Part shown: positions 9,622 through 17,282 of the stretch, one piece after another | Layout of the letters: the number at the start of each line of letters is the position of its first letter | Position numbering within the stretch: the stretch's first letter is position 1 | Source of the DNA: Deltaproteobacteria bacterium HGW-Deltaproteobacteria-19 | GTDB lineage: Bacteria; Desulfobacterota; Syntrophia; Syntrophales; PHBD01 | Assembly (NCBI GenBank): GCA_002841865.1 | Contig: PHBD01000011.1 | Span: 62,001 to 126,000 of the forward strand | Length of the DNA: 64,000 nt | Direction of reading: 5' to 3' | The notes under the pieces: model-generated | The model's input: only the letters and a program-made list of their open reading frames with translations | Told to the model about the DNA's origin: nothing | Databases searched by the model: none | Position numbers and translations under genes: made by a program

Positions 9622-11373
9622 ATGGCGAATCAGAATTTCACCCGCGTGGATGAGTCGAAACCCTGGCTGCAGGCCGCGGCGGGATGGCCCGACAAGGTTC
9701 CGAAGAACATCGATTTCCCCCGGATCACCCTTTACGAGATGCTGGCGGCGTCGGCGGCGAAATACAGCGACTGCAAGGCGGCCTGGTTCCTGGACTCCTT
9801 CATGACGTACGGAGAGATCCTGGGCCACGTGGACGCCTTCGCCCAGAGCCTCCGCAAGCTGGGCTTGAGGAAGGGCGACGTGGTCGCCCTGATCCTGCCG
9901 AGCTGCTTCCAGTACGTCATTGCCTACTATGCCTGCGCCAAGCTGGGAGTCATCGTGACGGGCATCAACCCCACCTATAAGCCGGGCGAGATCCTCCACC
10001 AGCTGAACATCACGGGGGCGCGGACGCTGATCTTCCTGGATGCCCTCTACGAGCCGCTGCTCAAACCCATCGAGCAGGATCTCCACATCCACCACTGGAT
10101 CAAGACGAACGTGGCCGACCTTCTCAAGCTGGCCGACTGGAAGAAGTGGATGGCCAAGAAGCTCAAGAAGATCCCCACCGGCCCCGTGCCTTCCGAATCC
10201 CTTTGTTTCCTCGACCTCCTGAAGGCGAAGCCGGAGCCGCTCCGGGTGACCGTTGCTCCGGACGACGTGGCCACCTATATCATGACTGGCGGCACAACGG
10301 GCGTTCCGAAGGCGGCGGTGTTGAGCCATTACAACTGCCTGTGCAACGCCATCCAGGTGGGCGCCTGGATGTGGACCATGGTTCCCGGGGCCTGCATGGT
10401 AGGCATCCTGCCCCTGTTCCACTCCTTCGGGATGACGGCCATCATGAACACGGTCTTGTACTGCGGGATGTGGATGATGCTCTTTCCGCGCCCGCCGGAG
10501 ACGGAGGTGCTGGTCAAGACGATCTGCGAGATCGCCCCGGACGACCAGACCTATTTCCCCGGTGCGGAGGTGATGTTCCAGCGGATCGCCGATTTCCCGG
10601 ATGTCGGCAAATACACGCTTTCAAAGAAACTCTACGGTTGCATCTCCGGGGCCGGGCCCCTGCATCGGAACGTCAAGGAGCGGTTCGAGAAGCTGACTGG
10701 GGCGCGACTGATCGAGGGCTATGGCCTCTCGGAGGCTTCCCCGGTAGTGTCCGGAGGGCCCATCAGCGATGTGGACACGACGGGCACGATCGGATTGGCC
10801 CTCCCCGGCCTCCAGTGGAAGATCGTCGACATGTTCACCGGTGACCGGGAAATGCCGGTGGGGGAAAGCGGCGAATTGATCATGACGGGCCCCACGGTCA
10901 TGCAGGGATACCTCAACAATCCGGCTGAGACCGCCGACACGGTCCGCGTCCGGGAGGACGGCCTGCGCTGGCTCTACACCGGGGACATCGGATTCATGGA
11001 TGCACACGGCCGGGTAACCCTGAACGACCGGAAGAAGCAGCTCATCAAGGTGAAGGGCTACTCCGTGTTCCCCACCGAAGTGGAGCAGCTCATGGGAGCC
11101 CACGAAGGAATCCTGGAGGTGGCCGTGGCGGGCCTGCCGGACCCGGAGACGGGAGAGGCCATCAAGGCCTGGGTGGTCCTCAAGGACGAATGGGCTGGCA
11201 AGGTCACGGTAGAGGAGCTGAAGGCCTGGTGCAAGGCCAACATGACGCATTACAAGGCACCGAAGCACGTCGAGTTCATCAAGGAGATCCCGAAGACCCT
11301 GGTGGGGAAGGTAATGCGCCGGGAGTTGCAGGAAAATGACCCGCTCTACAAGGCCAAGCACGCGAAGGCCTGA
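9622..11373 (+). CDS. Long-chain acyl-CoA synthetase (AMP-forming)
   Basis: 583 residues from the ATG at 9622, which has a textbook GAAAGGAGAGCAG site; an upstream in-frame ATG at 9526 has none. Motifs: YIMTGGTTGVPKAAVLSHYN, EGYGLSEASP, YTGDIGFMDAHGRV, DRKKQLIKVKGYSVFP and a C-terminal KTLVGKVMRREL. Together with the ligases at 2755 and 6569 this gives three acyl-CoA synthetases within 9 kb, which suits an organism living on fatty or aromatic acids. The gene is followed by a 160-bp gap and then a convergent regulator gene. Confidence 0.92.
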   Translation: MANQNFTRVDESKPWLQAAAGWPDKVPKNIDFPRITLYEMLAASAAKYSDCKAAWFLDSFMTYGEILGHVDAFAQSLRKLGLRKGDVVALILPSCFQYVIAYYACAKLGVIVTGINPTYKPGEILHQLNITGARTLIFLDALYEPLLKPIEQDLHIHHWIKTNVADLLKLADWKKWMAKKLKKIPTGPVPSESLCFLDLLKAKPEPLRVTVAPDDVATYIMTGGTTGVPKAAVLSHYNCLCNAIQVGAWMWTMVPGACMVGILPLFHSFGMTAIMNTVLYCGMWMMLFPRPPETEVLVKTICEIAPDDQTYFPGAEVMFQRIADFPDVGKYTLSKKLYGCISGAGPLHRNVKERFEKLTGARLIEGYGLSEASPVVSGGPISDVDTTGTIGLALPGLQWKIVDMFTGDREMPVGESGELIMTGPTVMQGYLNNPAETADTVRVREDGLRWLYTGDIGFMDAHGRVTLNDRKKQLIKVKGYSVFPTEVEQLMGAHEGILEVAVAGLPDPETGEAIKAWVVLKDEWAGKVTVEELKAWCKANMTHYKAPKHVEFIKEIPKTLVGKVMRRELQENDPLYKAKHAKA

Positions 11374-11536
11374 ATCGGGGAGGGCTTTTCGCTGACCGGG
11401 AGATGGCCTGCGGATGAGCCGCGGGTCATCCCCCTGATCACAAAGATTCCATACCGAAGGCGGGCCGTGGTCCGTGTTCCGACCCCCCCTCCAAACCGGA
11501 GCCGCCGCGGTCTGCCACCATTCCTCCGGATTCCCG

Positions 11537-14500
11537 TCAGGACGGGGTTTCGGGCCTCCGGATTCCCAGTTTCTTCATCCGGAAGGCAAGGGTCGACGGG
11601 GGCAGCTCCAGGAGCTCCGCCGCCCCGCCCTTTCCCCGGACCTTCCAGTTCGTCTTCTGCAGCGCCCAGAGAACGTGCCGCCGCTCGTTGTCCATCAGGC
11701 TCACCCCGTTGCCCGGGGGCGGCGTCTCGGAAAAGCGCGACCCCAGCTCGGGCACCCGGAAAACGGGACCGGGATGGAGGATCGTTCCCCGTTCGATGAT
11801 GTTTTCCATCTCCCGCACGTTCCCGGGCCATTCGTAGTCCAGAAGCTTCTCCATCTCCGCTTCGGGGATCTTGTTGAAATCCTTGCCCCGCTTCTGGGCG
11901 TAGATCTTGAGAAAGTGGAAAGCCAGGAGGGGAATGTCTTCCCGGCGTTCCCGCAGGGGAGGCACGTAGATGGGGAAAACGGCGAGGCGATAATACAGGT
12001 CCGGGCGGAATTTCTGGGTCTTCACGTCCAACTCCAGGTTCCGGTTCGTTGCCACCAGGAGACGGAAATCGGAGCGGATGGTCTCGCTGCCGCCGACGCG
12101 CTCGAACTCCCGGGTCTGGAGAACCCGGAGCAGGCGCACCTGAAGATCCAGGCTGATCTCGCCGATCTCGTCGAGGAAGAGCGTTCCACCGTCGGCCAGC
12201 TCGAAACGGCCGAGGCGCCGGCGGATCGCCCCGGTGAAGGCCCCCTTCTCGTGGCCGAAGAGCTCGCTGGGAATCAGGCTTTCCGGCAGGGCGCTGCAGT
12301 TCACCTTGATGAAGGGCTTGTCCCGCCGGGTGCTGTGGCGGTGGATGGCCCGCGCCACGAGTTCCTTTCCCACGCCGGTCTCACCGATGATCATCACCGT
12401 CGCGTCCGTCCCGGTGACCTGGTCGATCTGGGCAAGAACACGGCGAATCCCCGGACTCTCTCCGATGATGTCTTCGAAGTGCAGGTTCTGGAGATGCTCT
12501 TCCTTGTAGTAGAGGTTTTCTTCGCTCAACTTGCGGTTGAGACGCTGGATCTCCTCGTAGGCCCGGGCGTTGTCCAGGGCGAAGGCCGCCAGGGCCGCGA
12601 AATAGGACAGGAGGTCCAGGTCCGATTCCCGGAAGGCGCTGGAGAGAAGCCGGTTGTCGTGATAGAGGACCCCGACGGTCTTGTCCCGGAGAATCATGGG
12701 CACGCAGATCCGGGACCGGATCACATCGGACTCGGGGCCGCTCCCTTCCCTGGGGGTTCCGTCGGTGAGGATCCGTCCCTTTCCCGCCCGGGCCACCTCC
12801 TCGATTATTTTCAGGGACGAGGCGAACGAGCGGTGGACCACCTGCTCCGAGGTCAGGTTTTTCGATGCCCGCAGGATCGGCCGCGGTGTGCCCTCCTCTT
12901 CTTCGAGGAGAAAAATGGCGCTCCGCTCGGCGCCGGTGATCCGGTTCAGGGTCGTAAGGATGTGCTGGACAAGGTCCCGGTTGTCCCGGATTGTGACGAC
13001 CTTCTGGCCCAGGTTCAGGATCTCCTTCAGGAGCGATTCCCCGGCGGGCCGGTCCCCGACCAGCATCCGGAGTTCGTCGGGAATGAGTTTGTCATTGAAC
13101 GCGTCCAGGGTTTCCGTGGCCGTGGCGGTGAGTTCCCTGGCCGCTTCCCTGTCTCCGCCGGCCAGGTACTGGCGGGCCAGCTCCAGCCTCGATTTCGCCA
13201 ACTCGATCTGCTGACCCGATTCCTCAAGGCTGGCAATGGAGTCCTGGAGAGACCGGATCACGTCTTCCCGGGGACGGCCCTCCCGCTCCCACTGCTGAGC
13301 CTGGAAACGGTAGGCGACGCCCTTGAGGAAGACGTTGTGGCCGCAGATCATGCCCTGGATGTCCTTGTCGAGGCAGAGTCCCTCCGAAACAGGGATCTCT
13401 CCCCTCTCCATGGCGGCGCATAGCTCCAGGAGGTACGGGTAAAGGTACACGGTCGTGTGGACCTTCCGGGTGTGGTGGAGGAATTCCCGGAGGTTCTGGA
13501 GGGACTGCTCCGTGTCTCCCTTGAGGTAGTACGCATAGGCCAGGGACATCTTGCCGGTGATCCACACCCAGTCGTTGTGGGCGCGCTTGGCCATCTTTGC
13601 GGAGTCTTCCAGGTACTGGATGGCCTCGTCCACCCGGCCGATCTCCAGCATGACGTTGCCGATGTTTCCCTCCGTGTAGGCCGCCAGGTACAGGTCTCCC
13701 TTGCCCAGTCCATGGTTCCGGAGGGCGTCGAGCATTCCCAGGCCCTGGGTCACCTGGCCGATCTGGGCGTAACAGTAGCCCACCGTCATGACCGCCAGCA
13801 GGGGAAAGCCTCCCTGGGGGTACCGCTCGATGTCCGGGACGGCTTTTTCGTACATCCGGACCGCCTCCCGGAAACGACCCTGCCAGAAAAGGAAGAAGGC
13901 GCTGAAGGTGGTCGCCGAATGCAGCAGTCGCGGATCGTTCACCTCCCGGGCCAGGGCCCATCCCTCCTCGAAATGCTTGAGGGCGCTGTCGTACCGGGAA
14001 CGGAGCCACTCGTTCTTGGCCATGTGCATCTTCAGGAGGGCCCGGGCTCGATCGGCCTTCCAACGGGTTGCCTTTTCCAGGGCCGACTCGAGGATGGAGA
14101 GGACCTTCATCGTGTCGTGCCGCGCCGTGGAGATCTTGGAGTACTTGATGGCCGTCTCGCTGAAGAGCCCATCCGCCTCCCGCCCCGACAGGGCGGCGAG
14201 ATCCTCGATGGCCTTGCTGTAACACTGGAGGGCTTCTTCGGGACGGAAGGCCTCGAGATGGAGATCCCCGGCCTTGATCAGGTAGCGGCACCGGTTGGCG
14301 TCGTTGAGGATGTGGATCAGGTGGTGGGCGACGGCGTGGGCCTTCTCCTCGTTGTCCGGAAGCTGCCGCATGAGGATGTCGGCGATGTAGCCGTGGAGCT
14401 GCTTCTCCTCCCGGGGATCGAGGCTCGACCGGAGGCGCTTGCGTTTCTTGTCGCTCGCGAATCCGTAATATCCGGGCTCTTTCCGCACCAGGCTGCCGTC

Positions 14501-14692
14501 CGTGACGCCCTGTTCCAGCTGGGACAGGATCTGGGAAGGTTTCAGATCCGTCAGCAGGTCCACCAGCCAGTCGATGCAGAAGTCGTCCCGAAAGAGGGAG
14601 GCGATGACCAGGGTCCTCTGCTCGTCGGATCCGCTGTTTCCGTTGGTGTGGTAGTACACGCTGTCGGCCTCCCCGATGTGACGCGGAACCAT
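11537..14692 (-). CDS. Sigma-54 interaction regulator with TPR, GAF, AAA+ and Fis-type HTH
   Basis: 1,051 residues. Residues roughly 120-500 are helical repeats of TPR type (for example FRPEEALQCYSKAIEDLA). Residues about 540-690 form a GAF-like sensor. The AAA+ domain has Walker A GETGVGKELVARAIH (about residue 769), the sigma-54 contact loop GAFTGA (about 817) and Walker B TLFLDEIGE. The C-terminus LWALQKTNWKVRGKGGAAELL followed by PPSTLAFRMKKLGI is a Fis-type helix-turn-helix. It has no receiver domain, so activation is probably by ligand or protein binding to the TPR/GAF part. It would activate sigma-54 promoters; the neighbouring acyl-CoA genes are plausible targets, though I found no convincing -24/-12 site. 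Confidence 0.92.
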   Translation of the reverse strand: MVPRHIGEADSVYYHTNGNSGSDEQRTLVIASLFRDDFCIDWLVDLLTDLKPSQILSQLEQGVTDGSLVRKEPGYYGFASDKKRKRLRSSLDPREEKQLHGYIADILMRQLPDNEEKAHAVAHHLIHILNDANRCRYLIKAGDLHLEAFRPEEALQCYSKAIEDLAALSGREADGLFSETAIKYSKISTARHDTMKVLSILESALEKATRWKADRARALLKMHMAKNEWLRSRYDSALKHFEEGWALAREVNDPRLLHSATTFSAFFLFWQGRFREAVRMYEKAVPDIERYPQGGFPLLAVMTVGYCYAQIGQVTQGLGMLDALRNHGLGKGDLYLAAYTEGNIGNVMLEIGRVDEAIQYLEDSAKMAKRAHNDWVWITGKMSLAYAYYLKGDTEQSLQNLREFLHHTRKVHTTVYLYPYLLELCAAMERGEIPVSEGLCLDKDIQGMICGHNVFLKGVAYRFQAQQWEREGRPREDVIRSLQDSIASLEESGQQIELAKSRLELARQYLAGGDREAARELTATATETLDAFNDKLIPDELRMLVGDRPAGESLLKEILNLGQKVVTIRDNRDLVQHILTTLNRITGAERSAIFLLEEEEGTPRPILRASKNLTSEQVVHRSFASSLKIIEEVARAGKGRILTDGTPREGSGPESDVIRSRICVPMILRDKTVGVLYHDNRLLSSAFRESDLDLLSYFAALAAFALDNARAYEEIQRLNRKLSEENLYYKEEHLQNLHFEDIIGESPGIRRVLAQIDQVTGTDATVMIIGETGVGKELVARAIHRHSTRRDKPFIKVNCSALPESLIPSELFGHEKGAFTGAIRRRLGRFELADGGTLFLDEIGEISLDLQVRLLRVLQTREFERVGGSETIRSDFRLLVATNRNLELDVKTQKFRPDLYYRLAVFPIYVPPLRERREDIPLLAFHFLKIYAQKRGKDFNKIPEAEMEKLLDYEWPGNVREMENIIERGTILHPGPVFRVPELGSRFSETPPPGNGVSLMDNERRHVLWALQKTNWKVRGKGGAAELLELPPSTLAFRMKKLGIRRPETPS

Positions 14693-14941
14693 ACAACAGA
14701 ACGGTATTTATTTCAATCGGGGACAGGGGTTGCGAACTGCCTGCCGGTTTTGTCCGGCGTTGTGAAGCCCATTGTCCGAATCCGCCCCGGGGATGCCGTA
14801 AACGGGAGCACGGCTTTGACTTTGCCGGGCCTGTCGTTTATAGCATTCTCGTGCCCCGGTACGCTGTTCCCGGCCGCGCCCCCGCGGATGGTCGGCTGGT
14901 TCGGGGCGCGGGGGCAGATTCAGGCAAAAAGGATCGAATTC

Positions 14942-16084
14942 GTGGAATCCGAGAAACGATATGACGTGATCATTGCCGGCGCAGGTCCCGCAGGGACCGC
15001 GGCGGGCCGGATGCTGGCCGAGACGGGAGTGCGCGTCCTGATCCTGGACAAGGCCCGGTTTCCCCGCCTTAAGGCCTGCGGTGGCGGTCTGTCACCCCAC
15101 ATCGTTCCCATTGTCGGCCCTCTTCCGGAGGATGTCCTGGAGGCATCCGTCGGCCGTGTCCGGTTTTCCTATGCCGGAGGCCGCCCGTTCGACGTGGAGC
15201 TGGAGCCGCCCGGCATTGTCATGGTGATGCGGGACCTCTTTGACAATCACCTCCTGCAGTGCGCGCAGCAGGCGGGATGCGAGATCCGGGAGGGGCGGGA
15301 GGGGACGGCCGTTGCGGCCGTGGAGGTCGTGACGGACGGTGGCGAGACATGGCGGTCCGAACTGCTCCTCGGCGCCGACGGACCCATGAGCCGGGTTGCC
15401 CGGTCCGTCGGTCTCTTGCCCCGAAGGTCCATGGGCATCGGGCTGTCCGCCGAGACGGATGTTTCTCCGGAGGACCTGGAACGGTGGGGCGGGACGGCCT
15501 GCATCGATTTCGGAGTCGTGCCCGCCGGGTACGGGTGGGTCTTCCCCAAGCGGAACCACCTTTCCTGCGGGGTGGCGACCACGCTGCCGCGGCTGCCGGA
15601 CATCAGGACCCGGCTCTACGACTTTCTGGACCGGATCCCGGCAACGAAGAACAAGATCCATGCCCGGCTTCAAGGGCATCTTCTCCCTTATTGTGATGGA
15701 ACCCAGACCCTGGTGTCCCGCCGGACCCTGCTCGTTGGAGATGCGGCCAGCCTCGTGGACCCCCTCACGGGCGAGGGGATCCATTTTGCCGTCATGAGCG
15801 GCCGGATGGCCGCCCGGGTCATCGCGGAAGGCCGTCCGCTCCGGGAATACGAGGAGCAGGTGAACGACGAGATCCGCCTGGACCTGCAGTATGCCGCCCG
15901 CCTTGCCAGCCTGTTCTACCGATTCCCCGGCGTTTCCTACCGTATCGGGGTCCGGAGCCGGCGGGCCGTCGGATTCTTCGAGGAACTCCTGGCGGGGAAA
16001 CGGACCTACCGGTCCGTCCATGCGGAACTGAAATCCCTCTTCTCAGTGCGTTTCTTGAGGAGTATCGGCGGCCGGCGCGCCTGA
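14942..16084 (+). CDS. Geranylgeranyl-reductase-family FAD oxidoreductase
   Basis: 380 residues starting at GTG 14942, preceded by AAAAAGGATCG. The N-terminus is a FAD-binding Rossmann motif, DVIIAGAGPAGTAAGRML, followed by CGGGLSPH, the YxCGGG-like mark of the geranylgeranyl/digeranylgeranyl reductase family. Further on are LLGADGPMSRVARSVG and the second FAD motif LLVGDAASLVDPLTGEGI. Family members saturate isoprenoid chains of lipids or quinones. It is divergent from the sigma-54 regulator across a 249-bp gap. Its 3' end lies just before the decayed crotonase gene. Confidence 0.9.
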   Translation: MESEKRYDVIIAGAGPAGTAAGRMLAETGVRVLILDKARFPRLKACGGGLSPHIVPIVGPLPEDVLEASVGRVRFSYAGGRPFDVELEPPGIVMVMRDLFDNHLLQCAQQAGCEIREGREGTAVAAVEVVTDGGETWRSELLLGADGPMSRVARSVGLLPRRSMGIGLSAETDVSPEDLERWGGTACIDFGVVPAGYGWVFPKRNHLSCGVATTLPRLPDIRTRLYDFLDRIPATKNKIHARLQGHLLPYCDGTQTLVSRRTLLVGDAASLVDPLTGEGIHFAVMSGRMAARVIAEGRPLREYEEQVNDEIRLDLQYAARLASLFYRFPGVSYRIGVRSRRAVGFFEELLAGKRTYRSVHAELKSLFSVRFLRSIGGRRA

Positions 16085-16091
16085 GAACGGA

Positions 16092-16395
16092 TCAGCCCGT
16101 CTTCTTTCCCCTTCCGGCGGGCTTCATGGCCGCTTCCTGGACCTCCCGGATGTTGAAGAAGGAGGAGTTCCAGACCGCCACGTAGTCCAGTCCTTCCTCG
16201 ACGCTGTGGTTCTCCATGAAGTTCAGGAGCCGTTTGGATCCCTTCACGGCGGACTGCGGGTTGGCGGCGATCTCCGCCGCCAGGTTCAGGGATCGCTCCA
16301 GGAGGCTCTACGGGGTGTCGCAGACTTCGCTGAGCAGGCCCATTCGGAGGCACTCGTTGGCGGTGAAATCACGGGCCGTAAAGGCCATGATCCTT
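16092..16395 (-). pseudogene. Enoyl-CoA hydratase remnant, C-terminal piece, cut by the island
   Basis: Read on the minus strand, the piece begins MAFTARDFTANECLRMGLLSE, a crotonase C-terminal half, and ends EAAMKPAGRGKKTG before a TGA at 16092-16094. An in-frame TAG at 16308-16310 interrupts it after SEVCDTP. The matching upstream piece lies about 10 kb away at 26332-26433, reading ADMGSLNRLPRIIGQGNAR. Joining the two at the shared CCTT restores a continuous crotonase sequence (GQGNARIMAFTARD). The gene was therefore split by the island. The stop codon and the missing N-terminus show it was non-functional, before or after that event. Confidence 0.85.
16392..16395. repeat. Left border direct repeat (CCTT) of the island
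   Basis: The sequence reads CATGAT-CCTT-CAATTAG at the left edge. The same four bases occur at the right edge (26328-26331). Crotonase coding sequence continues from one copy to the other if everything between is removed. This may be a target duplication or the crossover core of a site-specific recombinase. Four bases alone would be weak; the restored reading frame is what supports it. Confidence 0.65.
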
Positions 16396-16688
16396 CAATT
16401 AGTATTGAACAGGTTCAAATTGGGCAAAGAGCATCCATATCTTTTCGTTATGAATGATTTAGTTGACCCATTTTTCAGAAGAGCCTCAATTTCAGGCCCA
16501 TAGTGATCCAACTTGCTCTTTCCTGGCCCCTTCGGGCGTCCTAATTTAATTCCAACCGCCTTTCTAGCCCTCAATGCTTTCTTTGTTCGAGAACTGATTA
16601 AATCCTTCTCAATTTCTGCAGTGATACTAAATACCATTGCCATTACTTTCGATTGAATACTGCCGTTTAATTCCCAATTTCCTTCTCC
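16395..16688 (-). pseudogene. Serine recombinase (resolvase/invertase family), C-terminal remnant
   Basis: The open frame reads GNWELNGSIQSKVMAMVFS, then ITAEIEKDLISSRTKKALRA and RKAVGIKLGRPKG, the hallmark helix E and arm region of small serine recombinases (Pin/Hin/resolvase type). A short helix-turn-helix, FITKRYGCSLPNL, follows. The catalytic N-terminal domain with the active Ser is absent: a TAA closes the frame upstream at 16689-16691. The stop codon lies within a base or two of the left island border, so the remnant marks the element's edge. Only about 98 codons remain, against roughly 180-200 in intact enzymes, so it is unlikely to work alone. Confidence 0.8.
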
Positions 16689-17282
16689 TTATAAATGAAT
16701 TTCAACGTTTATGTTGAGATAATTTTTGCTTGGTAAAATGATTGTATTCACTTAGTAAACATGGAGATTGTTGATGCTTCTTGGGCGGGGATTAATCTTT
16801 AAGATCTTTTTTGACTTATGTTCATAAGAATGCATTATTATTAATAATCGTCATACTCAGAGGCACCTCAATTATACAAGGAACGAATAGTTATGGAGAG
16901 AGTGAATGAGAAGTCGATTACCATTTCCATCAATCACAAAAACTTCTTGACAATTCGATAATAATCCTAATAGTTCGTAGATGTTTACACATTGTATCGG
17001 ATACATGACTACTCTCTTGACAGTATTAAAGGGGAGGGAATGTGTTTGTAACAAGAATGTTATTTCTTAGAGTCTTCTATTCGCAACTAGGCAGATCGTT
17101 ATCATTGATCCGAACTATGTTGCATTCCTATCCATTTACCATGAAACCGAACCTCCTTGATCAACAGAGGAAAGCTCTACACTCACGTTATTACAACCTT
17201 CGCGTTAAACAAACCAATCCCATTGATAATCCAATATGTGAGGATTATTTCATGTAAGGTGTTATTTAGATTGCCAGTATCA
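16689..17282. other. AT-rich leader of the primase-RT gene, no convincing gene
   Basis: About 590 bp without a supported coding region. It is strongly AT-rich. Visible elements: a CTTATG-TT-CATAAG hairpin at about 16815-16828, an ATTATTAATAAT palindrome just after it, and two TTGACA boxes (16947-16952 and 17017-17022) that could be -35 elements, though neither has a good -10 at normal spacing. A weak GTG-started 71-codon frame (17042-17257) follows GGGGAGGG but resembles nothing I know. Because several defence reverse transcriptases and all retrons use an RNA encoded beside the RT, this leader is the natural place to look for a template RNA. Confidence 0.5.

Noticed and set aside
16872-17054. 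60-codon minus-strand frame in the island leader
   Set aside because: No family similarity and no ribosome-binding site; short frames are expected by chance here.
17042-17257. 71-codon frame with a GTG start behind GGGGAGGG, upstream of the giant gene
   Set aside because: It resembles no protein, overlaps no other signal and lies in AT-rich sequence where such frames occur by chance. Kept only as a note in the leader entry.
17157-17282. Upstream in-frame ATG extending the giant protein by 42 residues
   Set aside because: The extra residues (MINRGKLYTHVITTFALNKP...) do not look like any primase N-terminus and there is no Shine-Dalgarno; ATG 17283 or later starts fit DnaG-like N-termini better.
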